A stretch of 16,468 bases of DNA, from assembly GCA_026392135.1 (NCBI GenBank), contig JAPLCR010000179.1:1-16468 (forward strand), written 5' to 3'. The position numbers and the translations under genes were made by a program. Shown piece by piece: positions 5,918 to 14,332 of this stretch. Each line of letters opens with the position of its first letter. Within the stretch, counting starts at the first letter, position 1. The notes beneath the pieces were generated by a model. It was not told where the DNA came from, made no database searches, and saw only the letters and a program-made list of their open reading frames with translations. The DNA is from Armatimonadota bacterium (GTDB lineage Bacteria > Armatimonadota > Chthonomonadetes > Chthonomonadales > Chthonomonadaceae).

Positions 5918-8900
5918 ACTCCGTCAAAACGACGCCTTCCCTCTTCTTTCAACCGGGCGGTTCGCTCTTCCCGGACGCGCCCTCCTACATAGAGCGCGCC
6001 GCGGACAGAGAGTTGTTAGAGGCTCTGGAAGCCGGAGAGTGTTGTTACATTCTGGACGCACGTCAGGTAGGCAAATCCTCGCTCTGCGTCCGCGCCATGA
6101 AACTGCTTCAGGAGAGAGGAACTCGCGTCGTCGCTCTCGACCTCAGCGTCTACGGGCAACACGTCAGTATCGAGCAGTGGTACTTCAATATGCTCACCGA
6201 GATTGGCGAACAACTCCAGTGCGAGGAGGAGCTTTTCGCGTGCTGGCAGAGTCACTCCCATCTTGGTTACCTGTATCGCTGGGTGACCGCCATTCAAGAG
6301 ATACTTCTGGCGGAAGGCGCGTCTCCAACCGTCCTCTTCGTAGACGAGTTGGACGCCGTGCAGAGTCTGCCGTTTTCCGCAGACGAGTTCTTCGCCGCCA
6401 TCCGCGAGTGTTACAACCGCCGCACTCGGGACCCGCGTTTCCAGAACCTGACCTTCTGCCTCGTTGGAGTTATCCGCCCGGAGCGCCTTATCCAGAACCC
6501 TCTCACCACCCCTTTTAATATCGGGCGGCGCATTGTTCTCAACGACTTTGAACTGGAAGAGATACTCCCGCTCGCACAGGGCTTGTCCGGGAGTTTGTCG
6601 GCGCGTCACGCTCTGTTGCGTCGAGTTCACTACTGGACGGGCGGGCATCCCTATCTTACCCAGAGGTTGTGCGCGGAACTGGCGAAGAGCGAGGCTTCCC
6701 CGAAAGAGGCGGACAGCCTCTATCGTCAACTGTGGGCGAATCCCCATGCGCGGTACGAGGACTCCAACCTGAGTTCGGTGCGTCAACGTCTTCTCTACGA
6801 AGAGGCGAGCGTCGCCGATGTTCTCGACCTGTTACGGCGTATCGCCCTGCGTCGACCGCCCGTGATATACGAGGCGACGAATCCGCATATGGCGACACTA
6901 CTCCTCTCCGGCGTCGCGCGGGTCTTCCCGGAGGGCGGTAAAGGCGTGTTGCGCTTTCGCAACCGTATCTACGCCCACGCTTTCGACAGACTGTGGATAG
7001 AAGAGAGTCTGCCCGACGCGGAACTACGTCGCCAGAGAGCCGCCGTCCGTCGCGCCCTCGTTCGCGTCTCCCTGATTTGGAGCGGAGTCGTCTGCATTCT
7101 CGCCATTGCAGGCGGGCTGTACTACCAGAATCGCCTTGTTAAAGAGGATGTCTTTCAAGCGAATAGCCGTGCGACAAAGGCGCAAGGCGACTACCTGAAA
7201 GCCGAGCAAGCCACCCGGAAGTTGCGTCAGGAGCGGCTTCGCGTCGAGCGAGAGAAAAAGGCGGCGGAAGCGGCGACCGCTCTCGCGCAGAGTTCCCAAA
7301 CGCTTGCGGAAGGCAAGTTCAACCTTGCAAAACAGGAGACCAGCGTCCTGCGGCAGGTGCAGTCAGGATTGGAGCGTAAAATTCAGGGAGATAGAGCCTC
7401 TATCCAACAAAACGCCAGAGCTATCACCGAGCAGATGGGAACTCTCGCGGATGCGTATGGCAAACAACCCGGACAGGAGGTGGAAGGCTTGAAATACGCC
7501 TTGCGTTCCATGAGCGCGGCGCGCCGACAGGGAAGCCCCGTTCCGCCTATCGCGATTCAGGGACTGGCGACGACGCTCTCTTCCGGGCTAATGAGACGAC
7601 TGCAACTGAAACATCCCATGCCCGTCACCTGCGCGACGTTTTCACCGGATGGAACCCGCATCCTCACCGCTGGCATAGGGGAGTACGCCTATGTCTGGGA
7701 TGCCGCTACCGGAAGATGCCTCCAAAAACTACGCGCGCAACCACATCAAAAGGGGCGACAGAACATCCATGTCGCGGAGTACTCGTCAGATGGAACGCGC
7801 ATTCTCACTACTAGCGACACGACAGGCATTATGATATGGGATGCAAAAGATAGACGTCCCTTGCTAGAACATCCTGTTTTGGAGATCCCCCGCTCCGCCT
7901 CGCAAAATGCTGTCAATGCGCGAAACCTAAATGCCTCCTTTGGAGGAAGAAGCGCAAACGTTCTCGCCTCCTCCTCGGAAGTCCAGAACGGGCTGTATTC
8001 ACCCCTGATTTGGGATTTGAAGACTCTGACGTTTCGACGGATGCAGGGCGGTCATGTCGGTTCTATCTACTCGGTAGCATTTGGAGACGATGACAAAAAA
8101 CTCGTGTCGACAGGGGCGGAAGGAACCGTGAAGGTATGGGATGTGGAGAGCGGGCGGCTCCTCGCGAACTTTGACGGACATCTCTCCGGGCTTCAGGCAT
8201 TCGGGACGGGCTACTTTATGGATAGGGTCTACTGCGCGAAGATACATCGTTTTGGAGATACGGTGTACTCTTCCGCTCAAAATGGAAGCGTCTACGCTTG
8301 GAATCTAAGAAACGCCACAGCACAGGAAGATGGGAATCACGTGAAACAGTTCCACCGCTCCAATATCGCATTTCAGTATACCGGGCATAACCAGGGGGTC
8401 TGGTCTCTCGCCTCCTCTAATGACGGTTTCTGGCTTGGAAGCGCAGGAGAAGACGGGATTGCGCGTATCTGGAACAACACGGCGACCATGCGCCCGATGT
8501 ACACGTTGCCGCGCCGGGAGGGAGCGATATACGCCATATCCTTCGACGAAAAGACGCACCATGTCGTCGTGGCGGGAGCGGACAAAGTCGCGGAGGTCTG
8601 GGAGTTGACGCTCCCTGTCTTTTCCGGGGTGAGCGGTCCCATTCGCTCTCTGGATTTTTCTGAAAAGCGGCATGAAATGGCGGTAGGAAGCGATGAGTGG
8701 AACGCTCTGGGCTGGGACTGGGAGTTGCCGAATGACTGGCGCACTTGGACGCGTTACGGACATAAAGCAGGCGTCAATGCGGTCTGTTATTCTCCAGATG
8801 GGGAGCGTCTTGCATCCGGTTCCGAGGACGGCCTCCTCTGGATAACCCGCCTTCCCCGAAAAGAGTTGGCGAGAAAAATCATCGATAAGCCCGAAGTGGA

Positions 8901-9624
8901 GTTCCAGTTTACGAATGCGCCCGTTCGGTCTCTGGCGTACTCTCCAGACGGGAAGTCTCTTCTCTCTGCGGATGAGCGGGGAAACGTCCTTCTGTGGGAT
9001 ATTGCAAAGAGGAGACTCGCTCGGAGTTTCGTTGGGCATACGCAATCCGTGCGTCGAGCCGTCTTCTCAACAGATGGTGAACGGGTGGCTTCCGCCTCCG
9101 CAGATGGAACCTGTTGCATCTGGCAGACAAAAACAGGTCGTCTCATCCAGCGGATTGGCAGAGTGAACGCCAAGTATCAGGGAGGAGTCTACTCCGTTAG
9201 CTTCTCTCCCAACGGCGAATATCTCCTTCTCGCGAATCCAAACGACGTGGCGACACTCTGGGACACGAAAAATTGGAAGCAAGTCGCCCTGTTGCAAGAG
9301 CATTCGCGTGAGGTGCTGGCCGCCTGTTTCTCGCGAAACGGAGACGAGATAGCGACCGTAAGCGCAGACCATACTTTGCGGCTGTGGCGTATATCGGACG
9401 CTGTCGCGGCATATCGCAAGAACGCCTCAGGCGCCTCTTATGTCACGTATCGCTCTCTTGTCTACGAACCTATGACGATGCAGTTCTCCCCCGACAAAAG
9501 GTGGATAGCCGTGGCAGGCAGGGAGGGGATGGTTCACTTCTTGCCCGCCACCGTAGAGGCGATGATTGCCAAAGCAAAAGCGTTGTTAAAATCACGCCCT
9601 CCAGAAGACAACTCTCCCCAGTAG
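5914..9624 (+). CDS. AAA-like ATPase with one membrane span, coiled coil and WD40 repeats
   Basis: A 1236-residue predicted membrane sensor or scaffold. Residues ~20-260 are an AAA-like (STAND-related) domain: Walker A DARQVGKSSL (48-57), Walker B LFVDELD (141-147), PFNIGRRIVLNDF (200-212) and GGHPYL (243-248), matching the same motifs in the upstream protein. One hydrophobic span lies at about 385-404. It is preceded by an Arg-rich stretch (RRQRAAVRRALVR), predicting the ATPase in the cytoplasm and the C-terminus outside. Residues ~415-505 are charged and Ala/Gln-rich, consistent with a coiled coil. From ~565 to the end there are about 13-14 WD40-like units (FSPDGTRILTAG, VKVWDVESG, SADGTCCIW and others), enough for two seven-bladed propellers, some degenerate. 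It is coupled to the regulator by an ATGA overlap. The family is known mostly from genome annotation; the function is inferred. Confidence 0.8.
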   Translation: MNSVKTTPSLFFQPGGSLFPDAPSYIERAADRELLEALEAGECCYILDARQVGKSSLCVRAMKLLQERGTRVVALDLSVYGQHVSIEQWYFNMLTEIGEQLQCEEELFACWQSHSHLGYLYRWVTAIQEILLAEGASPTVLFVDELDAVQSLPFSADEFFAAIRECYNRRTRDPRFQNLTFCLVGVIRPERLIQNPLTTPFNIGRRIVLNDFELEEILPLAQGLSGSLSARHALLRRVHYWTGGHPYLTQRLCAELAKSEASPKEADSLYRQLWANPHARYEDSNLSSVRQRLLYEEASVADVLDLLRRIALRRPPVIYEATNPHMATLLLSGVARVFPEGGKGVLRFRNRIYAHAFDRLWIEESLPDAELRRQRAAVRRALVRVSLIWSGVVCILAIAGGLYYQNRLVKEDVFQANSRATKAQGDYLKAEQATRKLRQERLRVEREKKAAEAATALAQSSQTLAEGKFNLAKQETSVLRQVQSGLERKIQGDRASIQQNARAITEQMGTLADAYGKQPGQEVEGLKYALRSMSAARRQGSPVPPIAIQGLATTLSSGLMRRLQLKHPMPVTCATFSPDGTRILTAGIGEYAYVWDAATGRCLQKLRAQPHQKGRQNIHVAEYSSDGTRILTTSDTTGIMIWDAKDRRPLLEHPVLEIPRSASQNAVNARNLNASFGGRSANVLASSSEVQNGLYSPLIWDLKTLTFRRMQGGHVGSIYSVAFGDDDKKLVSTGAEGTVKVWDVESGRLLANFDGHLSGLQAFGTGYFMDRVYCAKIHRFGDTVYSSAQNGSVYAWNLRNATAQEDGNHVKQFHRSNIAFQYTGHNQGVWSLASSNDGFWLGSAGEDGIARIWNNTATMRPMYTLPRREGAIYAISFDEKTHHVVVAGADKVAEVWELTLPVFSGVSGPIRSLDFSEKRHEMAVGSDEWNALGWDWELPNDWRTWTRYGHKAGVNAVCYSPDGERLASGSEDGLLWITRLPRKELARKIIDKPEVEFQFTNAPVRSLAYSPDGKSLLSADERGNVLLWDIAKRRLARSFVGHTQSVRRAVFSTDGERVASASADGTCCIWQTKTGRLIQRIGRVNAKYQGGVYSVSFSPNGEYLLLANPNDVATLWDTKNWKQVALLQEHSREVLAACFSRNGDEIATVSADHTLRLWRISDAVAAYRKNASGASYVTYRSLVYEPMTMQFSPDKRWIAVAGREGMVHFLPATVEAMIAKAKALLKSRPPEDNSPQ

Positions 9625-9702
9625 AAATACGCCCTTCTCTCTCACATTTTACTTCCCACGTTCACCGAGTCGCGTCGCGCTCACAACTCGTTGAACGACC
9701 CT

Positions 9703-9724
9703 AGACTCCTCGTTTGACGGGGAG
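9703..9724 (+). repeat. Hairpin containing a 15-base motif repeated at 10407
   Basis: CTCCTCG (9706-9712) pairs with CGGGGAG (9718-9724) around a TTTGA loop, with one G-T wobble. The motif AGACTCCTCGTTTGA (9703-9717) recurs with one change at 10407-10421. The hairpin lies between the WD40 gene and the small gene at 9763. It could be a weak terminator (a pyrimidine-rich tract follows) or a protein-binding site of the mobilisation region. Confidence 0.45.
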
Positions 9725-9762
9725 CCTTCCTTTCCCACGAGAGCGCACAGGAGAAAAGTGCT

Positions 9763-10356
9763 ATGAAGTTCAACCAGAGTGCCAAAGCGGAACTCATTCC
9801 CGTCGACAAGAACACGCCAGACATTGTCCCTGTTCCTAAGTCCATGCCGGACGCGCCTGTGGGACAGCCTATCTGGTGGCGGCGGCTCATCATGGGCAAG
9901 AAAGCGCAGACTTCCGAGGAGGATGCTGTCATCTACAACCGCATCCACAAGGCGAAGCAACAGACGATAACCGCGCAGGTAGACACCCTCCGTCTGGAAC
10001 TCAAGGCGCGACAGGAGTTGGCGACCCTCGCCCTCGGTGCGGAAGTGGCGGAGGCGCATCTACGCGACCACCAGCACACCCAACTCCTTCCTATGGAGCA
10101 TCGCCTCGCGCTTGCCCAACGCAGACACTCCTCTAGTGACGTTGCAGAGACGCTCGCGACGTTCATCTCAGACGAACATATCGAGGCGATTGTCCTTCGC
10201 GCTGTCGCCGATATCGGGTCGAAATCTCCCGCAGAGGCGGCTCGCGCTCGTGAAGAGTGGAAGCAGGAGTTGAGTGAGGAGTACCCGTCGCTGGTCGTTG
10301 ACGAGCTAGACCACTGCCTCGACGATATGCTCCGAACCGCAAGAAACGGGCGCTAG
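9763..10356 (+). CDS. Hypothetical protein upstream of the mobilisation genes
   Basis: A 197-residue protein starting at ATG 9763 with AGGAG (9749-9753) 9 bases upstream. I do not recognise a family. The first ~35 residues are Pro-rich and probably disordered. A short GQPIWWRRLIMGKK patch follows (residues 34-47), then a long helical charged region (~52-115, for example IHKAKQQTITAQVDTLRLEL) that could form a coiled coil. An acidic C-terminal helical region ends in DELDHCLDDMLRTA. There is no signal peptide or membrane span. It precedes the coupling ATPase by 172 bases on the same strand, so an accessory role in DNA transfer (for example oriT binding or docking) is possible but only inferred from position. 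Confidence 0.55.
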   Translation: MKFNQSAKAELIPVDKNTPDIVPVPKSMPDAPVGQPIWWRRLIMGKKAQTSEEDAVIYNRIHKAKQQTITAQVDTLRLELKARQELATLALGAEVAEAHLRDHQHTQLLPMEHRLALAQRRHSSSDVAETLATFISDEHIEAIVLRAVADIGSKSPAEAARAREEWKQELSEEYPSLVVDELDHCLDDMLRTARNGR

Positions 10357-10373
10357 TTCGTGACATTCTGTAG

Positions 10374-10421
10374 GACTTTGGGAGGGTCTATCGGGAACCT
10401 TCCCAAAGTCTCCTCGTTTGA
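10374..10421 (+). repeat. Long hairpin plus repeated motif upstream of the coupling ATPase (oriT candidate)
   Basis: GACTTTGGGAGGGT (10374-10387) pairs with ACCTTCCCAAAGTC (10397-10410) in a 14-base-pair stem with one G-T wobble and a 9-base loop. AGTCTCCTCGTTTGA (10407-10421) follows at once and repeats 9703-9717 with one mismatch. No T-run follows, so it is not a standard terminator. Inverted repeats beside coupling-protein and relaxase genes are typical of transfer origins. The assignment is inference; a terminator for the gene ending at 10356 is the alternative. Confidence 0.45.
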
Positions 10422-10528
10422 ATCGGCGATGTTTCGCGTGCTACTACCCTCCTTATCCTGTTCTCTCTTGCATCGCTCGCATCATGCGTCCGGTGCAGGA
10501 GACAGGGGGGAGAAAAGGAGTTCAGAAG

Positions 10529-12367
10529 ATGATACGAATCGGGCAGTGGAGGGAAGAACAGCGGCGGAAGGAGAGCGTCATTTTGTGCGAGGATGCGGAA
10601 CTCAAACCACACCTCCACACGCCCTGGTTTCGAGATTATATCGAGCGTCAGGTCGGAGAGCCGCTTCTCGCCTCCGCTTCGTTGCAACAAGGAGAAGTCG
10701 AGATTGGAGACGCGGAGTTCGCAAGACACGCGCTTCTCTGCGGTGCGACAGGGAGCGGGAAGTCCCGCCTCATGGAGCATCTCATCGCGGAACATATTCG
10801 ACAGGGTTGCTCGATTCTGCTCATTGACCCTAAAGCCGAACTGACGGAGAAGATACTCGCGCACGCCGTCGCCAACAACATACCCCCTGAAAACATTCTT
10901 GTCCTCGACCCCGCCTCTACCGAGAGCGTGCCCGGTTGGAACCCCTTTCTTGGCGGCGCGTCCCTGCAAAAGGCGGTCAGCGACTTCGTCTCCATGCTCG
11001 AACAGAGCGCGACATCGTGGGGACCCCGACTGGGAGACCTGCTCACCAACGCGCTGTTTGTCATAGGGACGCACCAACTCTCGCTGGTGGAGATGGTGAA
11101 ACTCCTCCAGAACGACAGGTACCGCTCCGCGCTTCTGGCGACGCCTCTGCATGGTTCCGAGTCGCTCGCCTACCGTCAGGCGCGTGCCTACTTTAAAGAT
11201 GAGTTCGACGCATGGGCGCGTTCCGACAGGACGGCGGCGGTCGCTCCCGTCCTCAACAAAGTACGGGAACTCCTGCGCTCCCCATTTCTGTGCGCCCTGC
11301 TCTGCGCTCAGAAGAACACGCTCCATCTGGAGAGGTTGTGGGCGGAGCAGAGGGTGGTTCTCGTCAACCTCAACCGGGCGGTGTTAGGAGAGGAGAGTAC
11401 GCGCCTCTTAGCGGGGTTGCTCACGAACACGCTCTTCCGAACTGCGATGCGAACGACGGGAACTGTGCCAGTGGTGTTGGCTCTGGACGAACTGGCGAGC
11501 ATGGAGCGGTTCGTGGGTCACGCGATAAACGACATCGTGACGGTGGGGCGTTCCAGAGGGTTGCGGGGGATACTCGCCTGTCAGCACCTGGAGCAACTCT
11601 CCCCTGAACTCCGAACCACCCTCCTCTCCAATGTCGCGGTGAAGGCGTTCTTCCGTCTGGGGCACGCGGACGCCCGTATCGTCGCCTCCGCTCTCGCGGT
11701 CAATAGCGGCTCTCACATCTCACGGGTGAAAGTGAAAATGGAGACGGCTACCAAAAACAAGCCGGAGCCGACGACGACCTGGAAGAGTCCCATCCTGAAC
11801 GCGGAGGGGAGGGAGTTGCAGGTACGAAAGACGCAGTGGTTGCGAGAGTATGGCGATAAACTCAGCAAGCCCTACGGACTGCTCACTCTTCGCCGTCTCG
11901 CCAGCCTTGCGGGTTCACCACGCCTCTATTTGAAACCAAAAAGCACATCCGCCCCCATAGCCTTGGAGAGCGCGGTGGAGGGGGCGAAAACGGACAGTAT
12001 GCACTTCGAGTTTGGACCTCCCCTGCAAATCTGTGTGACGTTCCCTCGCCCCAACATCTCCGGTGTAGACCGCCAGAGCGAAGCGGACGTAGTTCGCGGC
12101 TGGACGAAGACGATACAGGAGTTGCCCGTCCAGCACGCGGTGATGTGGGTCTCTGGCATGGAGGCGGGGGTCGCCAAGATAGCCCATGTCTCTGAATGCG
12201 TCGCGCCGACTGCGGAGATACTTCGCCGTTCTCAACTCCACAACGGGCAGGGCTCTCTGGACGCGATGCTGGACGCGAGAGAAGCCGCCATGGAGAACCT
12301 CATAAACCCGCCCGCCCCCGCGCTACCCGAAACAGGAGAGAGTGCCAAAGATGGAAGCCTCGTCTAA
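10529..12367 (+). CDS. VirD4/TraG-like type IV coupling ATPase, membrane span absent
   Basis: A 612-residue predicted DNA-transfer coupling protein. It has Walker A GATGSGKS (72-79), LLIDPKAEL (97-105), ILVLDPASTESVPGWNPF (123-140), Walker B VVLALDELASM (315-325) and a conserved Gln in ILACQHLEQL (348-357), the order seen in TraG/TraD/VirD4 ATPases, which hand relaxase-bound DNA to a secretion channel. ATG 10529 is chosen because AAAAGGAG (10513-10520) lies 8 bases before it; the frame extends upstream to TTG 10418, but that stretch overlaps the hairpin region and is Cys/Tyr/Pro-rich and unlike protein. The usual two N-terminal membrane helices are missing, so it is probably soluble. The stop overlaps the next gene. 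A role in chromosome or plasmid partition is less likely, given the neighbouring Replic_Relax gene. Confidence 0.78.
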   Translation: MIRIGQWREEQRRKESVILCEDAELKPHLHTPWFRDYIERQVGEPLLASASLQQGEVEIGDAEFARHALLCGATGSGKSRLMEHLIAEHIRQGCSILLIDPKAELTEKILAHAVANNIPPENILVLDPASTESVPGWNPFLGGASLQKAVSDFVSMLEQSATSWGPRLGDLLTNALFVIGTHQLSLVEMVKLLQNDRYRSALLATPLHGSESLAYRQARAYFKDEFDAWARSDRTAAVAPVLNKVRELLRSPFLCALLCAQKNTLHLERLWAEQRVVLVNLNRAVLGEESTRLLAGLLTNTLFRTAMRTTGTVPVVLALDELASMERFVGHAINDIVTVGRSRGLRGILACQHLEQLSPELRTTLLSNVAVKAFFRLGHADARIVASALAVNSGSHISRVKVKMETATKNKPEPTTTWKSPILNAEGRELQVRKTQWLREYGDKLSKPYGLLTLRRLASLAGSPRLYLKPKSTSAPIALESAVEGAKTDSMHFEFGPPLQICVTFPRPNISGVDRQSEADVVRGWTKTIQELPVQHAVMWVSGMEAGVAKIAHVSECVAPTAEILRRSQLHNGQGSLDAMLDAREAAMENLINPPAPALPETGESAKDGSLV

Positions 12368-13277
12368 ACCCTCAGAGCGTCGTCGCCGTTACGAGCGACA
12401 CAAGACGCTCCATCCCATTGCGTGGACGCCGTTGAAGCGTCAGTTTATGCGCTACGTGGCGGAGTTCGAGGTGATTAGCCTCCCGCAACTCACGGCTCTA
12501 AGCGGACTTGCTCCCAAGCAGGCGCGTCGTCATGCGCGAGACCTCTTCGACGGCGGGTTCGTGGAGAATGTCGCGATCTCGCGTGCAGTTCTTGCGGATG
12601 ACGGCGAGACCAACGACGCTCGGTTGCTCTACGGCTCCGCTCCTAACGTCTACGTCCTCTCCAAACTGGGAGTGCGTGTCGCCTACGAGGAGGGTTGGAC
12701 AAAAAGCCTGACGCCTCCGCGCAGATATGGTCCCCAGAACAGTCTGTTTCTGGCGCATGAGTTGGCGATACGGGATGTGCGAGTCTGGTTAGAGCGGACG
12801 GCGCGGGAGAGGGAGGATTGGAACCTCGTGCGGTGGGAGGATGGCACCGAGGCGTATTTCGATATGAAGGAGCGAGACGGGAACATCGTTCGCCCTGACG
12901 CATGGTTTGTGTTGCACTTAGGCGATTCCAAACTCGTAGGGATAGTGGAGGTGGACAGGGGAACGGAGCGGGGGGACAAACGGTGGAAGGAGAAACTACA
13001 GGCTTATGACAACCTGTACCGCAGTCCCTGCTTGAAAGCGACAACGGGTTATGAGAACGCTCGTATTCTGACACTCACTCCCACAGAGAGGCGGCGAGAC
13101 GCTCTCGCCAACCTGATAGCCAGACACGCGAAGCCAGACATGACGCCTCGCTTCTGGTTCGCGGACATGAAAGCTCTACAGGAACCAGGGTTCGCTTATG
13201 AAGGGTGGAGACAGGCAGGAGAAAAGTCTCTTTCCGCCCTCCTGCCTCCCAGCGCAATGTGTTCCAACAAGAACTAA
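12342..13277 (+). CDS. Replic_Relax family protein, possible relaxase or replication factor
   Basis: A 311-residue protein of the replication-relaxation type. The N-terminal half holds a winged helix (FMRYVAEFEVISLPQLTALSG, recognition region KQARRHARDLFDGGFV), then VYVLSKLGVRVA and FLAHELAIRDVRVWL. The C-terminal half has the characteristic RPDAWFVLHLG, GIVEVDRGTE and RWKEKLQAYDNLY motifs, an acidic/Lys pattern resembling a nuclease core. Members of this family occur next to coupling ATPases on plasmids and integrative elements, and at least one has been reported as a relaxase. GTG 12342 has AGGAG 3 bases upstream and ATG 12351 has it 12 bases upstream, so the start is uncertain by three codons. 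It overlaps the coupling-protein gene by 26 or 17 bases, indicating an operon, and its stop overlaps the convergent integrase stop. Confidence 0.72.
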   Translation: MPKMEASSKPSERRRRYERHKTLHPIAWTPLKRQFMRYVAEFEVISLPQLTALSGLAPKQARRHARDLFDGGFVENVAISRAVLADDGETNDARLLYGSAPNVYVLSKLGVRVAYEEGWTKSLTPPRRYGPQNSLFLAHELAIRDVRVWLERTAREREDWNLVRWEDGTEAYFDMKERDGNIVRPDAWFVLHLGDSKLVGIVEVDRGTERGDKRWKEKLQAYDNLYRSPCLKATTGYENARILTLTPTERRRDALANLIARHAKPDMTPRFWFADMKALQEPGFAYEGWRQAGEKSLSALLPPSAMCSNKN

Positions 13278-14311
13278 ACCAGACGCTTCTTTCTGTCTGC
13301 CCGTTTGCTTGCAAGCACATTTCCCACCACGCTAGCGCGTTCGTGAGCGTCCACCAGATGCCCTGAGTCTAACCGCGTGTAGATAAGCGTGGTCTTGGTG
13401 TCTTTATGTCCGGCAATGCGTTGCGTGGCAAGCACATCTATCTTGGAGAGTTGGTTCAGAGAAAAACGCCGTAGACTGTGCAAGGTGATGTCATCCGTCA
13501 GCCCCGCATATCGAATAGACTTCTTGAGCGTTTTCAGGAATCGCCCTTCGTCAATCCGCCCGCCTGTCTCGCTAATGAAGAGGTAGCCCTCGTCGTCTTC
13601 CTTCGAGACGTTCTTCATAACGCGGTTTCGCACCGTCAACCAGTTGCGTATCGCATCCGCACCGTCTTTCGACATCGGGATAGTGCGGGGTTCGCGTCCC
13701 TTGCTCTTGCGGATGGTAATCTGCCAGACGGCGCGTTCTATCCCTTTCACCATGACCTTCGTATGCTGAAAGTCTTCTTGCTTCAAGGAGAGTACCTCGC
13801 CTATACGACAGGCACTGTCCAGTAGTGCGATAACCAGAGCGTAGTTGCGTTCCCGATGGAAGGAGCGTTTGGTAGGGGAGGTGTAGCGAGCGTCTGTGTT
13901 CTTATTGGGATCCCAGATGTCGTGCAGAGCGGAGAGGATTTTGGGAACGTCCTCTTCGGTGGGCATATACATATTGGGTCGAGGAGCGGCTCTCACCTCA
14001 TAATCCGCCAGAAGGGAGCGTGAGATGAGGTCGTTTCGAGCGCACCACTTCATGAAGACCTTGGCGGTAAGCGCATCGTGATGGAGGGTGGATTGGGATT
14101 TGCCGCTATCGGAACGCATGACGAGATACTCATCAAGATGACGTTTGCCGAAGCGTTCGAGGGGGATGTTCTGTACGTTCGCCCACCGCAACAGTAGAAT
14201 TAACTCCTTCTGGTAGTAGTCTACGGTCTTGGGGGCGCGAACGGCTTTGAGATGGAGAAGGAAGCTTTTTAGTGCCTCTTCCCAGGTTACGGAGGTGAAA
14301 TCTGTGTCCAT
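13274..14311 (-). CDS. Tyrosine recombinase / integrase
   Basis: A 345-residue site-specific recombinase with both phage-integrase domains. Residues ~8-105 are the SAM-like core-binding domain (FLLHLKAVRAPKTVDYYQKEL, then HHDALTAKVFMKWC). The catalytic domain keeps all expected residues: Arg169 in SACRIGEVL, Lys204 in RKSKGREPRTIPM, His278 and Arg281 in HSLRR, His302 in IAGHKDTKTT and Tyr311 in LIYTR. The enzyme therefore looks active. ATG 14311 is preceded by AAGG about 10 bases upstream and by a promoter with a perfect -35 box. It ends against the Replic_Relax gene with a 4-base convergent overlap. Its start is 82 bases from a tRNA-Lys 3' fragment, its presumed attachment site, so it should integrate and excise this element. 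Confidence 0.92.
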   Translation of the reverse strand: MDTDFTSVTWEEALKSFLLHLKAVRAPKTVDYYQKELILLLRWANVQNIPLERFGKRHLDEYLVMRSDSGKSQSTLHHDALTAKVFMKWCARNDLISRSLLADYEVRAAPRPNMYMPTEEDVPKILSALHDIWDPNKNTDARYTSPTKRSFHRERNYALVIALLDSACRIGEVLSLKQEDFQHTKVMVKGIERAVWQITIRKSKGREPRTIPMSKDGADAIRNWLTVRNRVMKNVSKEDDEGYLFISETGGRIDEGRFLKTLKKSIRYAGLTDDITLHSLRRFSLNQLSKIDVLATQRIAGHKDTKTTLIYTRLDSGHLVDAHERASVVGNVLASKRADRKKRLV

Positions 14312-14332
14312 GTGAGATGACCTTACTTGTTA

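Noticed and set aside
6016..6786. Minus-strand frame of 256 codons inside the AAA-like/WD40 gene
   Set aside because: Antisense shadow of the AAA-like domain with Walker motifs; no ribosome-binding site or family pattern.
8305..9045. Minus-strand frame of 246 codons opposite the WD40 repeats
   Set aside because: Antisense shadow of a repeat-rich coding region; the translation shows no domain.
10418..10528. Upstream extension of the coupling ATPase to TTG 10418
   Set aside because: It has no ribosome-binding site and a Cys/Tyr/Pro-rich translation, and it overlaps the hairpin region; ATG 10529 has a strong AAAAGGAG.
10388..11326. Minus-strand frame of 312 codons opposite the coupling ATPase
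   Set aside because: It is antisense to the Walker A region of a clear coupling ATPase, and its composition is typical of a shadow frame.
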